Origin: Bryobacterales bacterium
GTDB lineage: Bacteria; Acidobacteriota; Terriglobia; Bryobacterales; Bryobacteraceae
Reading direction: 5' to 3'
Assembly: GCA_003164035.1 (NCBI GenBank)
Contig: PLRS01000071.1
Coordinates: 145,701-209,700, forward strand
Length of the DNA: 64,000 nt
Shown in pieces: positions 1 through 9,221 of this stretch. The notes under the pieces are model-generated. The model had not been told where the DNA came from, made no database searches, and saw nothing but the letters and a program-made list of their open reading frames with translations. Position 1 is the first letter of the stretch. Every line of letters starts with the position of its first letter. Both the position numbers and the translations under genes were made by a program.

Positions 1-2796
1 CAGGGCGTTATAGTGCGCGTAGGAGTTGGTTTCGATCGCCGTCAGGTTGCCCCAGCCGGCGTATGGCAGAAGTGCGCTGTTCCAGCCGTTGACCGACGCC
101 GACAGGTTGTTGTTCTGGAAATAGCCGTTGGGAAGCGCATTGACCGCCCGCTGGTCCATCAGGTGAATGGAGTGGCTGCCGGAGTAAGACAGGTCGAGGC
201 TGAACTTGGCCGGCAACTGGTGCTGAATGCCGACGTACCAGGTGTAAACGCTCGGCATGGTGTTGTTGGTGGGCCAAATCGTCATATTGGGCGGTTGGAT
301 GGGCGATGTGGCCGTTCCCACCCCGGCGGTGCTGAAGTTAGCCACGTTCTGGTTGTATATCGATCCGGAGTAAAGATTGGGGAATTGCCCGCCCGCGCCA
401 AAGCTGAAGTTGTTCTGGCGGAGGCGTTCGTTGAATACGGCGGCGCCGGCGCGCAGGGCCGTCTTGCCATCTCCAAATACGTCGTACGCGAAGCCGAGAC
501 GGGGTTCGGGGAACGATTTGGGCGGAGAGAATCCGGAATCGGTGCCGTTGCATGGATCGCAGATCATTCCCAGGTTCGTGAGTGCCGTCACCGGATTGGC
601 TTCGATGAAACCGGGCTGATAGCCGTTCTGCACGCCCGCGGTCGTGTTGATGAGGGGGGCATTCGAGCGGTTATACTTGCTGAGATCCACGCTGTAAATC
701 GTCCATGTGCCTTCCCCGCCCGGCGTGCCGCCGCGAACGACGGTGTAGGTGGGATCCATATGGACGAAGCGCAGACCGTAATCGATGGTCAGGCGCTTGC
801 TGACTTTCCAGTTATCCTGGGCGTAAAAGTCGAATTCCCAAAAACGGAAATAGGGGAAAACGGCGCCGCTCAGGTTGGTATAGTTGTTGAAGTTGCCCAA
901 CATCATGTTGGCCAGCCCGCTGCCGGTGTCCTGGGTGAACGAGGCATTCGTATTCGTACTGAAATTGATGTTGCCCTCCATGCCCCAGGTTCCTGTCTGC
1001 GCCTTGTCGTCGCGATTGAAAAAGGCGCCAAACTTGAAGTTGTGGCTGCCCTTGATCCAGGAGATGTTTTCGGTGGCGCCGTAGTCTTTACCCCAGTTGT
1101 GCCATCCCGGGTCGCCCAGGGACCAGCCAAGCCCGTTCACTCCCGTAGTCACATCGGGAACCGAGTTGGTGATGTTGGTCGCCGGGAAGACCTGGGCGAA
1201 GTTGGCGCCCAGCGCGGTGCGATCGACGGGATTGTTGCCAACCACCGACAGCGACTGAGACTGGTGGTTGTACGTCAGGATCGTCTCGGAAGCCAGGTGA
1301 GGCGTGAACGTGGTCACCAGGTTCCACGCCCAGGAACTGCCCGGCTTTGGCCGCGCCTGCTCCTGGAACGGAAAAGGCTGGCTGCCCCAGATTCCATTGG
1401 CGATGGACTCTTTCTGGTAGTCGTTCACCCAGCGGAAGAAACTGGTCATCTTGCTGCTGATGTTGAAGTCCACACGCAGCATGTCCTGGTTCTTCGTCAG
1501 GTCGTCGGGGTTGTTGTAGTAGTAGCGCACGTAGCCCGGGACTCCAGGCGTGGCGGGAAGGCCGGAATAACCGGGGAGCCCTGTATAGATCTTCAGCATG
1601 TTGGCGCTGAGCGGCTGCCACATCGATTGGGGAACGACGTTGTTCGGGAAAGCAACCCCGCCGGTGATGTTGCCGGAGCCGTCGCGGGTGACCGTTCCTG
1701 GTTCGAAAACGGTTCCGGTCTTGAACCCGGGCGCATACGTCATATTGGTCGAAAGCAGCAACGGAGCGAAGTTCCCGCCCATCACGGTCGCGTTGGGCAT
1801 ATCCGCATAGTTGCTGCTGGGCTCGTTGCGGCGCGTCATCTCCCTGTTGAAGAAGAAGAACAAGCGCTTGTCCTGCCTGGTGGACAGTTTAGGCACCGGT
1901 ACCCAGCCGCTGAAATTGCCGCCAAATTGGTTGTAACGCAGCGGCGCCTGGAAGGTGTTGTCCTGCACTTCTTTCGCGTCGAAATAGTTGTTGCGGAGAT
2001 ACTCGTACAACGTGCCGTGGAACTGCGCCGCGCCAGACTTGGTCTGCACCGCGATCACCATGCCGGAGTTCCGTCCGTACTCGGCGTTGAAGCCGCTCTC
2101 CAGCACCCGGAACTCGGCAATCGTATCGACGCTGGCTTGGGTATACTGCGACTGGTTGTCGCCCACGTCGATATTCGGAGATCCGTCCAGGTACATATTG
2201 TTCTCCGAGCCGCGTCCGCCCAGAGAATGGAACTGCGATACGTCGTTGAAGTCGACCGCAAAATCGCTTTGGGCCGAACTCCCCATGCCTGGCACGGTGC
2301 TCATCAAAGAGGTGAAGTTCCGGCCGTTCATGGGCAATTCCGATATTTCCATCTTGTCGACGATGTAGGACTTGTCCATCGTGTTGGTTGTGACCAACGG
2401 CGTGGCGTCCGCTTCCACGGACACAACATCCTTAACATTGCCTACCGCCAGCGTCACCTGTCCCACGTCCAACTTGGTGTTGACGTCCAGCGTGACCGTG
2501 AGTTCAGACTTCTTGAATCCGACCTTCTCGACACCGATGGTGTACCTGCCCGGCTCAATATCGATGGCCTGAAACCGGCCCGATTGATCGGTGCTGGTTT
2601 CCCGGACGGTGCTTCCCTTGGCCGCGTCCACGATCTTGACGGAAGCCTGCGGGACGAGGGCACCGGTAGGGTCGACAACGGTGCCGCTGATGTACTGCGA
2701 CTGCGCCATCATGGGGGGCGCAAGCAGCAAAGGCAGGAGGGCCGAAAGAACCGCCATCGCGATCTTCAGGCCGCTCCAGGTTCGTCTTATCTTCAT
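1..2796 (-). CDS. TonB-dependent receptor with carboxypeptidase-like regulatory domain (3' end outside window)
   Basis: The frame is open from an ATG at 2796 to the window edge (932 codons), so the C-terminus is missing. The start is supported by AGAGAGG about 7 nt upstream and by a signal peptide (MKIRRTWSGLKIAMAVLSAL, then an Ala-rich stretch ending MMAQ). Residues about 33-115 form a carboxypeptidase regulatory-like beta-sandwich (ISGTVVDPTGALVPQASV, RFQAIDIEPGRYTIGVEK). A plug-like region follows (ELPMNGRNFTSLM, GRGSENNMYLDG, AEYGRNSGMVIAVQTKSGA), then long beta-rich stretches typical of outer-membrane barrels. This architecture is common in Acidobacteria; the substrate is unknown. Lying downstream of the cellobiose phosphorylase and symporter on the same strand, it may import an oligosaccharide, but 575 bp separate it from them. 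It is a gene in its own right and not a shadow of the long plus-strand frame. Confidence 0.9.
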   Translation of the reverse strand, partial: MKIRRTWSGLKIAMAVLSALLPLLLAPPMMAQSQYISGTVVDPTGALVPQASVKIVDAAKGSTVRETSTDQSGRFQAIDIEPGRYTIGVEKVGFKKSELTVTLDVNTKLDVGQVTLAVGNVKDVVSVEADATPLVTTNTMDKSYIVDKMEISELPMNGRNFTSLMSTVPGMGSSAQSDFAVDFNDVSQFHSLGGRGSENNMYLDGSPNIDVGDNQSQYTQASVDTIAEFRVLESGFNAEYGRNSGMVIAVQTKSGAAQFHGTLYEYLRNNYFDAKEVQDNTFQAPLRYNQFGGNFSGWVPVPKLSTRQDKRLFFFFNREMTRRNEPSSNYADMPNATVMGGNFAPLLLSTNMTYAPGFKTGTVFEPGTVTRDGSGNITGGVAFPNNVVPQSMWQPLSANMLKIYTGLPGYSGLPATPGVPGYVRYYYNNPDDLTKNQDMLRVDFNISSKMTSFFRWVNDYQKESIANGIWGSQPFPFQEQARPKPGSSWAWNLVTTFTPHLASETILTYNHQSQSLSVVGNNPVDRTALGANFAQVFPATNITNSVPDVTTGVNGLGWSLGDPGWHNWGKDYGATENISWIKGSHNFKFGAFFNRDDKAQTGTWGMEGNINFSTNTNASFTQDTGSGLANMMLGNFNNYTNLSGAVFPYFRFWEFDFYAQDNWKVSKRLTIDYGLRFVHMDPTYTVVRGGTPGGEGTWTIYSVDLSKYNRSNAPLINTTAGVQNGYQPGFIEANPVTALTNLGMICDPCNGTDSGFSPPKSFPEPRLGFAYDVFGDGKTALRAGAAVFNERLRQNNFSFGAGGQFPNLYSGSIYNQNVANFSTAGVGTATSPIQPPNMTIWPTNNTMPSVYTWYVGIQHQLPAKFSLDLSYSGSHSIHLMDQRAVNALPNGYFQNNNLSASVNGWNSALLPYAGWGNLTAIETNSYAHYNAL

Positions 2797-3372
2797 AGAT
2801 AACCTCTCTCAGAGCCACACACTTCAAAGCGGGAGTACGCGTTTCCTGGCTGCGATGAGCGGACGCCGCCGCCGGTACTCACGCGGTGCAGCGACCGCGC
2901 ACTCCTCCACACCAACTCGTCTCCCTTGTGTAAACCGTAATGCAAATCTACTAAAAAAGCGAACAGGAACAAGTACAATACCGTATCTTACAATCCAACT
3001 AAGCCTTAAGCGCCTTTATAATCAATACCAAGATCGACCTCAGGTGACTCCCCGATGGCAGGTAGATTACAGCTTCCGCCGCGGCGTGTTACAGCCGAAC
3101 CAACGCCTCGGACAAAGGCAAATCGTGTCACCGGTAACATCCCCAAACTATGAAAATCGGGAGTTGAGAATCCGCCGAACAGGATGAAGTGGGTGGGTTG
3201 TACGACGATTGTTGCGAGCATGGTTCAGGCGTCGAATTAAGGCATGGTCGGATCGGCGCCAGCCAAAACCGTCGCCGATCTGGTGAATCCGCCGCAACCG
3301 AAGGCCCCGTTGCAGGCATAGTTCAGATGTCAAATTAAGGCTTGATTTCCTGGCGGACTTGCATTATTGTTA
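2797..3372. other. Intergenic region, no convincing gene
   Basis: This 575-bp gap separates the TonB receptor from cellobiose phosphorylase. Only short shadow frames are present. It presumably carries the receptor promoter, but I see no convincing -35/-10 pair. It holds an imperfect direct repeat, listed separately. Confidence 0.6.
3223..3344. repeat. Imperfect 24-bp direct repeat pair
   Basis: Two related 24-mers lie at 3223-3246 and 3321-3344, both of the form GTTCAG-(G/A)(C/T)GTC(G/A)AATTAAGGC-(A/T)TG. They start 98 bp apart in the gap downstream of cellobiose phosphorylase. They could be operator-like or repeat debris; nothing else supports a function. Confidence 0.4.
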
Positions 3373-5814
3373 TCACCAGACCGTCGCTTCCACTCGCACG
3401 TCCTCAACGCCGTCGGAAAGGGGTAAAATACTGCCGGAAACCGGAACACCATCGACTACCAGCGACACACGATTCCCGCTGCCGGTCCGCTGCACCGTTA
3501 TGTGATAAGTCGCGCCTCTAAATTTGCGCGTCGCGCGGAACCCCGGCCAGCTCGCGGGCATCACGGGGGCGATTTCCAGTCCGTCATAAGTTGGGCGAAT
3601 GCCCAGGATCCACTGAGTGATGGCGCAGTAATTCCATGCCGCAGTACCGGTAAGCCAGGAGTTCTTGGCTTCGCCATAAGTTGGGGCGTCGCGGCCGGCA
3701 ATCATCTGGGGATACACATAGGGCTCGCAGCGATGGACTTCGCCGAGGTGTTCGCGGGCCGATGGATTGATGCGCAGGTAATAATCGTGGGCCCGGTCGC
3801 CATGGCCCAGTCGCGCTTCCGCAATCATCACCCAAGGATTGTTGTGACAGAAGATTCCGGCGTTCTCCTTATACCCGGGCGGGTAAGAAGAAATCTCGCC
3901 CAGGTGAAGATAGTAATGCGAGAATGCCGGCTGCTGGAGTACGATGCCGTGCTCGGTGGCCAGTAGATCGCGCACCGAATCGAGGGCCGTCTCGGCCCTC
4001 CCGTCCTCCAGCCCGACGCCCGCCAGAACCGCGAAACCCTGCGGCTCGATAAAAATTTTCCCTTCCTCGCACTCGTCGGAACCCACCTTGCGGCCGAAGT
4101 CGTCGTAGGCGCGCAGAAACCACTTGCCGTCCCAGCCGTGATCCCGTATCGTCTGCTCCATGCGGGAGACTTCGGCCAGGCAGGCGGCCGATTCCTCCTC
4201 CAGCCCGCGGTGAGCCGCGATGGCGGCTAAGTAGCGTCCAGCGAGCACAAACAGCGCGGCGATGAAAACCGATTCCGCCACCTTGCCATCCTTGTTGGTG
4301 GTGGTTTGAAACGATTGGCCGGGCGTATCGGAGAAACAGTTGAGATTCAGACAGTCGTTCCAGTCGGCGCGTCCGATCAGCGGAAGGTTGTGCGGCCCCA
4401 GCCGCTCCAGCGTGTAGCGAAAGCTGCGCTGTAAGTGCTCATAGAGCGGCTGTTCGGTGCCGGGCTGGTTATCGTAGGGGACCGGCTCATCCAGTATGCT
4501 CCAGTCGCCGGTCTCCTTCAGATAAGCGTCCACGCCGACTATCAACCAGTGCGGATCGTCGTTGAAATTGGAGCCGACGTCGTTGTTGCCGCGCTTGGTG
4601 AGCGGCTGATACTGGTGATAGGCGCCGCCGGTCGCAAGCTGCGTGGCGGCGAGGTCCAGGATACGCTCGCGGGCGCGCGCGGGTGCCATGTGGACGAACC
4701 CCAGTAAATCCTGGTTGGAATCGCGAAAGCCGAGTCCCCGTCCGATTCCTGACTCGAAAAAAGACGCCGATCTGGACAGGTTGAAGGCCGCCATCGACTG
4801 GCAGGGGTTCCAGATATTGACCATCCGGTTGGTGTGCACGTCCGGGGTATCCACCTGGCAGACACTCATCAGGCCGCACCAATAAGACCGCAGCTTCTCA
4901 AAGGCTTTCTCGACGTTCGCCGGATCGAGATACTTCGCAATTACCGGGCGGACGGTTCCTTTGTCGATGGTCTGAGAGCCGGGCGGGTCGAACTTCCGCT
5001 CATTCGGGTTTTCGTGATAGCCCAGCAGAAAAATGATCTGCCGCGTCTCATCGGGCTCGAGTTGCAGCTTGACATGGTGAGAGCCCATGGGCGCCCAGCC
5101 GTGCGCGATGGAATTCGACGAGGCGCCGCGCTCCACCGCCAGGGGCCGGTCCCAACCGCGATACGGACCGAGGAACGCCTCCCTCTGGGTGTCGAAGCCG
5201 CACACCGGAGCCGAGCAGGCGAAATACGCGAAGTGGTTGCGCCGCTCCCGGTACTCGGTCTTGTGGTAGACGATACCGGGCTCGACCTCCACTTCGCCGA
5301 TGCTGAAATTGCGCTGGAAGTTGGTGGCATCGTCCTGTGCGTCCCACAGGCAGAACTCGATGGACGAGAAGGTGGAGAGCGCTGCGGGTGTGGACCGGCG
5401 ATTGGTAATGGAGAGCTGCCAGATCTCCAGGTTTTCATCCAGCGGGACAAAATACCGGGTGCGCGCCTCGATGCCGTGGTACCGCGCGCCGATGATGCTG
5501 TACCCCATCCCATGACGGCACTGGTAGTCTTCCAGCTCGCGGCACACCGGCTGCCAGGAGGGTGACCAGAACTCGCCGGAATCGTCGTCGCGGAGATAAA
5601 TATAGCGGCCGCTCTGGTCGAGCGGAACATTGTTATAGCGGTAGCGGGTCACCCGCCGAAGCCGCGCATCGCGATAAAAACAATAGCCGCCGGCGGTGTT
5701 GGAGATGAGCCCGAAGAAGGCTTGACAGCCGAGATAGTTGATCCACGGAAGGGGGGTATCGGGCCGCGTGATGACATATTCGCGGTGGTCGTCGTCAAAA
5801 TATCCGTATCGCAT
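3373..5814 (-). CDS. Cellobiose phosphorylase (glycoside hydrolase family 94)
   Basis: Cytoplasmic enzyme expected to cleave cellobiose with phosphate into glucose 1-phosphate and glucose. At 813 aa it matches the length of characterised cellobiose phosphorylases (about 820 aa). The N-terminus (MRYGYFDDDHREYVITRPDT, PWINYLG, RVTRYRYNNVPL) and the catalytic region closely follow the Cellvibrio/Cellulomonas gilvus enzyme as I remember it. The motif GRADWNDCLN at residues 481-490 holds the general-acid Asp (D487). Later motifs KIFIEPQGFAVLAG, ATEHGIVLQQPA, YPPGYKENAGIFCHNNPW and GEAKNSWLTGTAAWN are characteristic of GH94. The gene starts 13 nt after the stop of the upstream symporter gene, so the two are probably cotranscribed. 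Chitobiose or cellodextrin phosphorylase is possible but fits the N-terminus less well. Confidence 0.93.
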   Translation of the reverse strand: MRYGYFDDDHREYVITRPDTPLPWINYLGCQAFFGLISNTAGGYCFYRDARLRRVTRYRYNNVPLDQSGRYIYLRDDDSGEFWSPSWQPVCRELEDYQCRHGMGYSIIGARYHGIEARTRYFVPLDENLEIWQLSITNRRSTPAALSTFSSIEFCLWDAQDDATNFQRNFSIGEVEVEPGIVYHKTEYRERRNHFAYFACSAPVCGFDTQREAFLGPYRGWDRPLAVERGASSNSIAHGWAPMGSHHVKLQLEPDETRQIIFLLGYHENPNERKFDPPGSQTIDKGTVRPVIAKYLDPANVEKAFEKLRSYWCGLMSVCQVDTPDVHTNRMVNIWNPCQSMAAFNLSRSASFFESGIGRGLGFRDSNQDLLGFVHMAPARARERILDLAATQLATGGAYHQYQPLTKRGNNDVGSNFNDDPHWLIVGVDAYLKETGDWSILDEPVPYDNQPGTEQPLYEHLQRSFRYTLERLGPHNLPLIGRADWNDCLNLNCFSDTPGQSFQTTTNKDGKVAESVFIAALFVLAGRYLAAIAAHRGLEEESAACLAEVSRMEQTIRDHGWDGKWFLRAYDDFGRKVGSDECEEGKIFIEPQGFAVLAGVGLEDGRAETALDSVRDLLATEHGIVLQQPAFSHYYLHLGEISSYPPGYKENAGIFCHNNPWVMIAEARLGHGDRAHDYYLRINPSAREHLGEVHRCEPYVYPQMIAGRDAPTYGEAKNSWLTGTAAWNYCAITQWILGIRPTYDGLEIAPVMPASWPGFRATRKFRGATYHITVQRTGSGNRVSLVVDGVPVSGSILPLSDGVEDVRVEATVW

Positions 5815-5827
5815 GGTCGAGATCCGG

Positions 5828-7681
5828 TTACGCTCGCTCCGAGAGAGCCGGGGCCGGTTGCGGACGGCTGGCCGCTTCGGTGGTTTCCTCCATCTCGCGC
5901 AAGTGATCGTACCAACTGAATTTCAGCACCACCGAAGTCACCGCGGCCACAGCCAAAGCCGCCATCGCGGCGGAGGTATTGCGGATGACGATATAAATCG
6001 GCAGGGCGACCAGGCTGGTTTGCCAGCAGATTCCCACGACCACGTTGAACATGTCGCGGCGAAAATCCCGGTTCGGCTTGAAAGAGGGATCTTCCCGCAG
6101 CACCTGGCGAAGAACCGGTCCCCAGAATCCCCACGGCCGCACCCGTTTATAAAACGACTTCAGAACCTCGAAATCCTCCGCCGGCGTGAGCAGCGTGCCC
6201 GCCAGGCACCCACCCATGGAAATCGCCAGCAGCAGCGGAAACGCATTGAGCGGGGACGTGTGGGGTAACGCCAGCGGCAGAACCAGAGAACTCCCAATTC
6301 CCGCGACCATTCCCCAGAAGTAGCCGTAACCGTTGAATCGCCACCAATACCACTTGAGCACGTTGGAAGCCGTATACCCCCCCCAGAGGGCCGAAACGAT
6401 CCACTGGATGACGGAGTTGATCGATCCCACAAACCACCCGACGGTAATCCCGGCAACCACCACCCCGAAGGAACTCAGGTAACTCAAACGAACATATGTC
6501 CTGGGGCTCGCATCGGGATTGATGAACCGCTTGTAGATATCGTTGACAATGTAAGGCGGAGCCGCGTTGACGGTGGCCGCGAAATTAGACATGAAAGCCG
6601 CCAGCAGTCCCGCCATGAGAAGCCCAAGCAGACCGACCGGGACGAACCGGCCAAGCGCGTAGGGAAGCACCATCTCGAAATCGATGTTGGCGCCCATTTC
6701 CCGAATCTGATCGCTGTAAAACACCAGGGCGAGAACGCTCAAGCCGGTGATCATGAAGTAACGGGGGAAGATCAGAACCACGTTGACCCAGGCGCTCATC
6801 AAGGATGCCTCGCGGGGGGTTTTGGTGGACAGAATCCGCTGCATGTCGTAGTTTGGCGCCGGACCGGCCGTGCTGACCAGAATGCCTTTGAACAGCAGCA
6901 TCATGAAGAAGATTCCGAACATCGAATACCCGTCCTGGGCGATCTTGGCGTTCACCGAATCGATAAGCCCGCTCCAGTTGAGGTTCAGGCTCCAACCGAA
7001 GAACAGGCGATCCCAACCGGCTGGGACCGCCCGGTGCAACATCTCGGGAGAAACCCGCGCCATGGCGATCAGTCCGATGGCGATCGAGGACACCGACAGG
7101 ATGCAGAACTGAATCACCTCAGTCACCACCACGCTGAACATTCCGCCCTTGACGACGTAAAAGGTCGTTATTGCCATAAGAATCAAGGCGTATTGGTTGG
7201 CGCTTAACTGCCAGGGCAGGAAATTGACGGCGAACTTGCCGATGCCTTTAAAGGCATAAGTCAGGAAACCGATCACGCTGACCAGTGCGTAAAGGACCAC
7301 GATCAGGTGGGAGAGGCGCGCTCCCCGGCCCGAACCGAAACGGGTAACGATCCATTCGGCGCCCGTCATGACATTGGATCGCCGCAGCCAGGCCGAAAGG
7401 TAAACCATGAGAAAAATCTGGTTGAATACCGGCCAAAGCCATGGGATCCAAACGCTCTTAAGGCCGTATACGAACAACAGGTAGACCAGCCACATGGTGC
7501 CCGCGATATCGAACATGCCGGACGCGTTGGATACGCCCAACACGTACCAGGGCATCGTGTTGCCGCCCAGAAAGTAGGCTCTCATATCCCGCGAAGCGCG
7601 GTGAGAAACCCAGTAACCGACCAGAACGGAGGTCGCCAGATAAGCCAGAATGATCGCGATGTCAATCCGGTCCAGACGCAT
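5828..7681 (-). CDS. Sodium:solute symporter (SSF family), probable sugar transporter
   Basis: Inner-membrane transporter of about 617 aa with many hydrophobic helices, e.g. IAIILAYLATSVLVGYWVS near the N-terminus. The motifs FLGGNTMPWYVLGVSNASG, GAEWIVTRFG and FKGIGKFAVNFLPW fit the sodium:solute symporter (SSS/SSF) family. The frame extends to 7777, but I place the start at the ATG at 7681: GAGGT lies 5-6 nt upstream and the protein then begins MRLDRIDIAI at the first helix. The C-terminal cytosolic tail carries an extra hydrophobic hairpin (VVGICWQTSLVALPIYIVI). Linked to cellobiose phosphorylase (13-nt gap), it probably brings in cellobiose or a related sugar, but the substrate is inferred from context only. 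Confidence 0.9.
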   Translation of the reverse strand: MRLDRIDIAIILAYLATSVLVGYWVSHRASRDMRAYFLGGNTMPWYVLGVSNASGMFDIAGTMWLVYLLFVYGLKSVWIPWLWPVFNQIFLMVYLSAWLRRSNVMTGAEWIVTRFGSGRGARLSHLIVVLYALVSVIGFLTYAFKGIGKFAVNFLPWQLSANQYALILMAITTFYVVKGGMFSVVVTEVIQFCILSVSSIAIGLIAMARVSPEMLHRAVPAGWDRLFFGWSLNLNWSGLIDSVNAKIAQDGYSMFGIFFMMLLFKGILVSTAGPAPNYDMQRILSTKTPREASLMSAWVNVVLIFPRYFMITGLSVLALVFYSDQIREMGANIDFEMVLPYALGRFVPVGLLGLLMAGLLAAFMSNFAATVNAAPPYIVNDIYKRFINPDASPRTYVRLSYLSSFGVVVAGITVGWFVGSINSVIQWIVSALWGGYTASNVLKWYWWRFNGYGYFWGMVAGIGSSLVLPLALPHTSPLNAFPLLLAISMGGCLAGTLLTPAEDFEVLKSFYKRVRPWGFWGPVLRQVLREDPSFKPNRDFRRDMFNVVVGICWQTSLVALPIYIVIRNTSAAMAALAVAAVTSVVLKFSWYDHLREMEETTEAASRPQPAPALSERA

Positions 7682-7976
7682 GTGTACCTCAACTTGAAAC
7701 CGGCCGTTGGGCGCAGCCGCAGTCGGCCTTTCGAGCGGAGTCATGCCCGAGCGCCCGCAACGGTGGCACCGGCGCATGCGCCATCGCCATGGCTCGCCGG
7801 GCCTAAAAACTTTCCATGCCAGCGTAACGGGCCAGCGCCTCCCAAGAGCAGAACATTACGGGATCGTACTTTTTCAGGGTTTTGGATACAACAACTTACG
7901 GGTGCTCGTGGGTTTGCCGAGACGGGGGTACCTTACGTGTTTCAATGTGGTACGATGAGCCGTTACAGACTGGATT
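7682..7976. promoter_or_regulatory. Divergent intergenic region between symporter and wHTH protein genes
   Basis: This 295-bp gap lies between two divergently transcribed genes, so it should contain promoters for both. The AT-richer part (about 7860-7910, with TTTTTCAGGGTTTTGGATACAA) is the likeliest core. No confident -35/-10 pair or operator was seen. Confidence 0.4.
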
Positions 7977-9212
7977 ATGTCCCGTAAGCCAGACCTGCAG
8001 GCCACGACGCCAAGCCTGCCCCCCGAAAGGGCGGCCGCGATTCGTGCCCAGGTGGAACGGATTCTGACGAGCCCGCAGTTTCGAGGGAGCCGGCGATGCT
8101 TGAGCCTGTTGCGTCACATCGTGGAACACACCGTGACGGGCGAGACGGCGCAATTGAAGGAACGGACCCTGGGGATCGAAGTATTCGAGCGCGAGCCCGA
8201 TTACGATACCAGCCAGGACCCGGTGGTCCGCGCCACGGCGGGAGAAATCCGCAAGAAGCTGGCGCAATATTATCAGGAGCCCGGACACCAATCCGAACTT
8301 CGTATCGACCTGCTTGCCGGCTCGTATATCGCCGAGTTCCACGATAGCGCCACCCCGGCACCCGCCGCCGGGCGCGATGCCCGCCTGTGGATACGGATTG
8401 GTTTGAGCATTGCCGGCGCGGCGGTGGTCGTGCTGGTTCTGACACTGCTCTCTCCGCGGTGGAAAGAGACGGAGTTGCAGCGGCTGTGGCTGCCGGTCCT
8501 CAAGGCGCCGGGGACCATCATCATCTCGCTGGGCCAGCCTATTGTATACAATCTGAAATCCACCCAGGCGCAGGACGCGATCCAGGGCTTCGCCGGTACA
8601 ACGCCCCCCAATCCAGGGCCGGAACCGGATTTCATCCTCAAGAAAGACCTCGTCATTCTTCCGGACCGGTACGCCGCCATGGGCGACGTCATCTGCCTGG
8701 TTCACATCGCCGGTATGCTGGAGAAGTACGGCAAACCGTATCGTATCCGCGGTGAGCGGTCGACCACATTCGCGGATCTGCGCGAGACGCCGGCCGTGCT
8801 CATCGGCGCATTCGATAATCAATGGACCTTACTTGCCGTGGGGCAACTCCGTTTTGTTTTCGAGAAGGACGACGCGAGCGCAACCGATTTCGTGCGCGAC
8901 CGGCAGCACCCGGAAAATAACGAATGGAAGCTTACGGGAGCGTGGCCGTACTGGGATGTTAAGAACGACTACGCCATTGTCTCTCGTATCGTGGACACCA
9001 CCACGGACCGCCCGGTGGTGATCGCCGCCGGCATCACCCATTACGGAACCATGGCCGCCGGAGAGTTTCTCACCAACCCGGAGTACTTTGCCGAAGCGGC
9101 CGCAAAGCTCCCGAGGGGATGGGAGCGCAAGAACGTACAGTTCGTCCTGCGCATCCCGGTAGTGAACCGTGTCAGCGGCCATCCCCAGGTCTTGGCTGCG
9201 CAAGTCTGGTGA
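7977..9212 (+). CDS. Membrane-anchored protein with N-terminal winged-helix-like domain, unknown function
   Basis: 411 aa. Residues about 18-125 (QVERILTSPQFRGSRRCLSL, KERTLGIEVFEREPDYDTSQ, VVRATAGEIRKKLAQYY, IDLLAGSYIAEF) match a conserved N-terminal module that acidobacteria place in front of TPR, adenylate-cyclase or transmembrane regions. I take it to be a winged-helix-like regulatory domain. A single membrane helix follows at about 138-160 (LWIRIGLSIAGAAVVVLVLTLL), giving CadC-like topology. The C-terminal ~250 aa are a periplasmic domain I do not recognise; it has LVILPDRYAAMGDVICLVH and VIAAGITHYGTMAAGEFL. It may sense something outside and signal through the N-terminal domain; that is inference from architecture. 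Confidence 0.75.
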   Translation: MSRKPDLQATTPSLPPERAAAIRAQVERILTSPQFRGSRRCLSLLRHIVEHTVTGETAQLKERTLGIEVFEREPDYDTSQDPVVRATAGEIRKKLAQYYQEPGHQSELRIDLLAGSYIAEFHDSATPAPAAGRDARLWIRIGLSIAGAAVVVLVLTLLSPRWKETELQRLWLPVLKAPGTIIISLGQPIVYNLKSTQAQDAIQGFAGTTPPNPGPEPDFILKKDLVILPDRYAAMGDVICLVHIAGMLEKYGKPYRIRGERSTTFADLRETPAVLIGAFDNQWTLLAVGQLRFVFEKDDASATDFVRDRQHPENNEWKLTGAWPYWDVKNDYAIVSRIVDTTTDRPVVIAAGITHYGTMAAGEFLTNPEYFAEAAAKLPRGWERKNVQFVLRIPVVNRVSGHPQVLAAQVW

Positions 9213-9221
9213 TGTGAAGCC

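Noticed and set aside
13..2802. 929-codon plus-strand open frame
   Set aside because: It mirrors the TonB receptor on the minus strand, lacks recognisable domains and its composition is that of an antisense frame.
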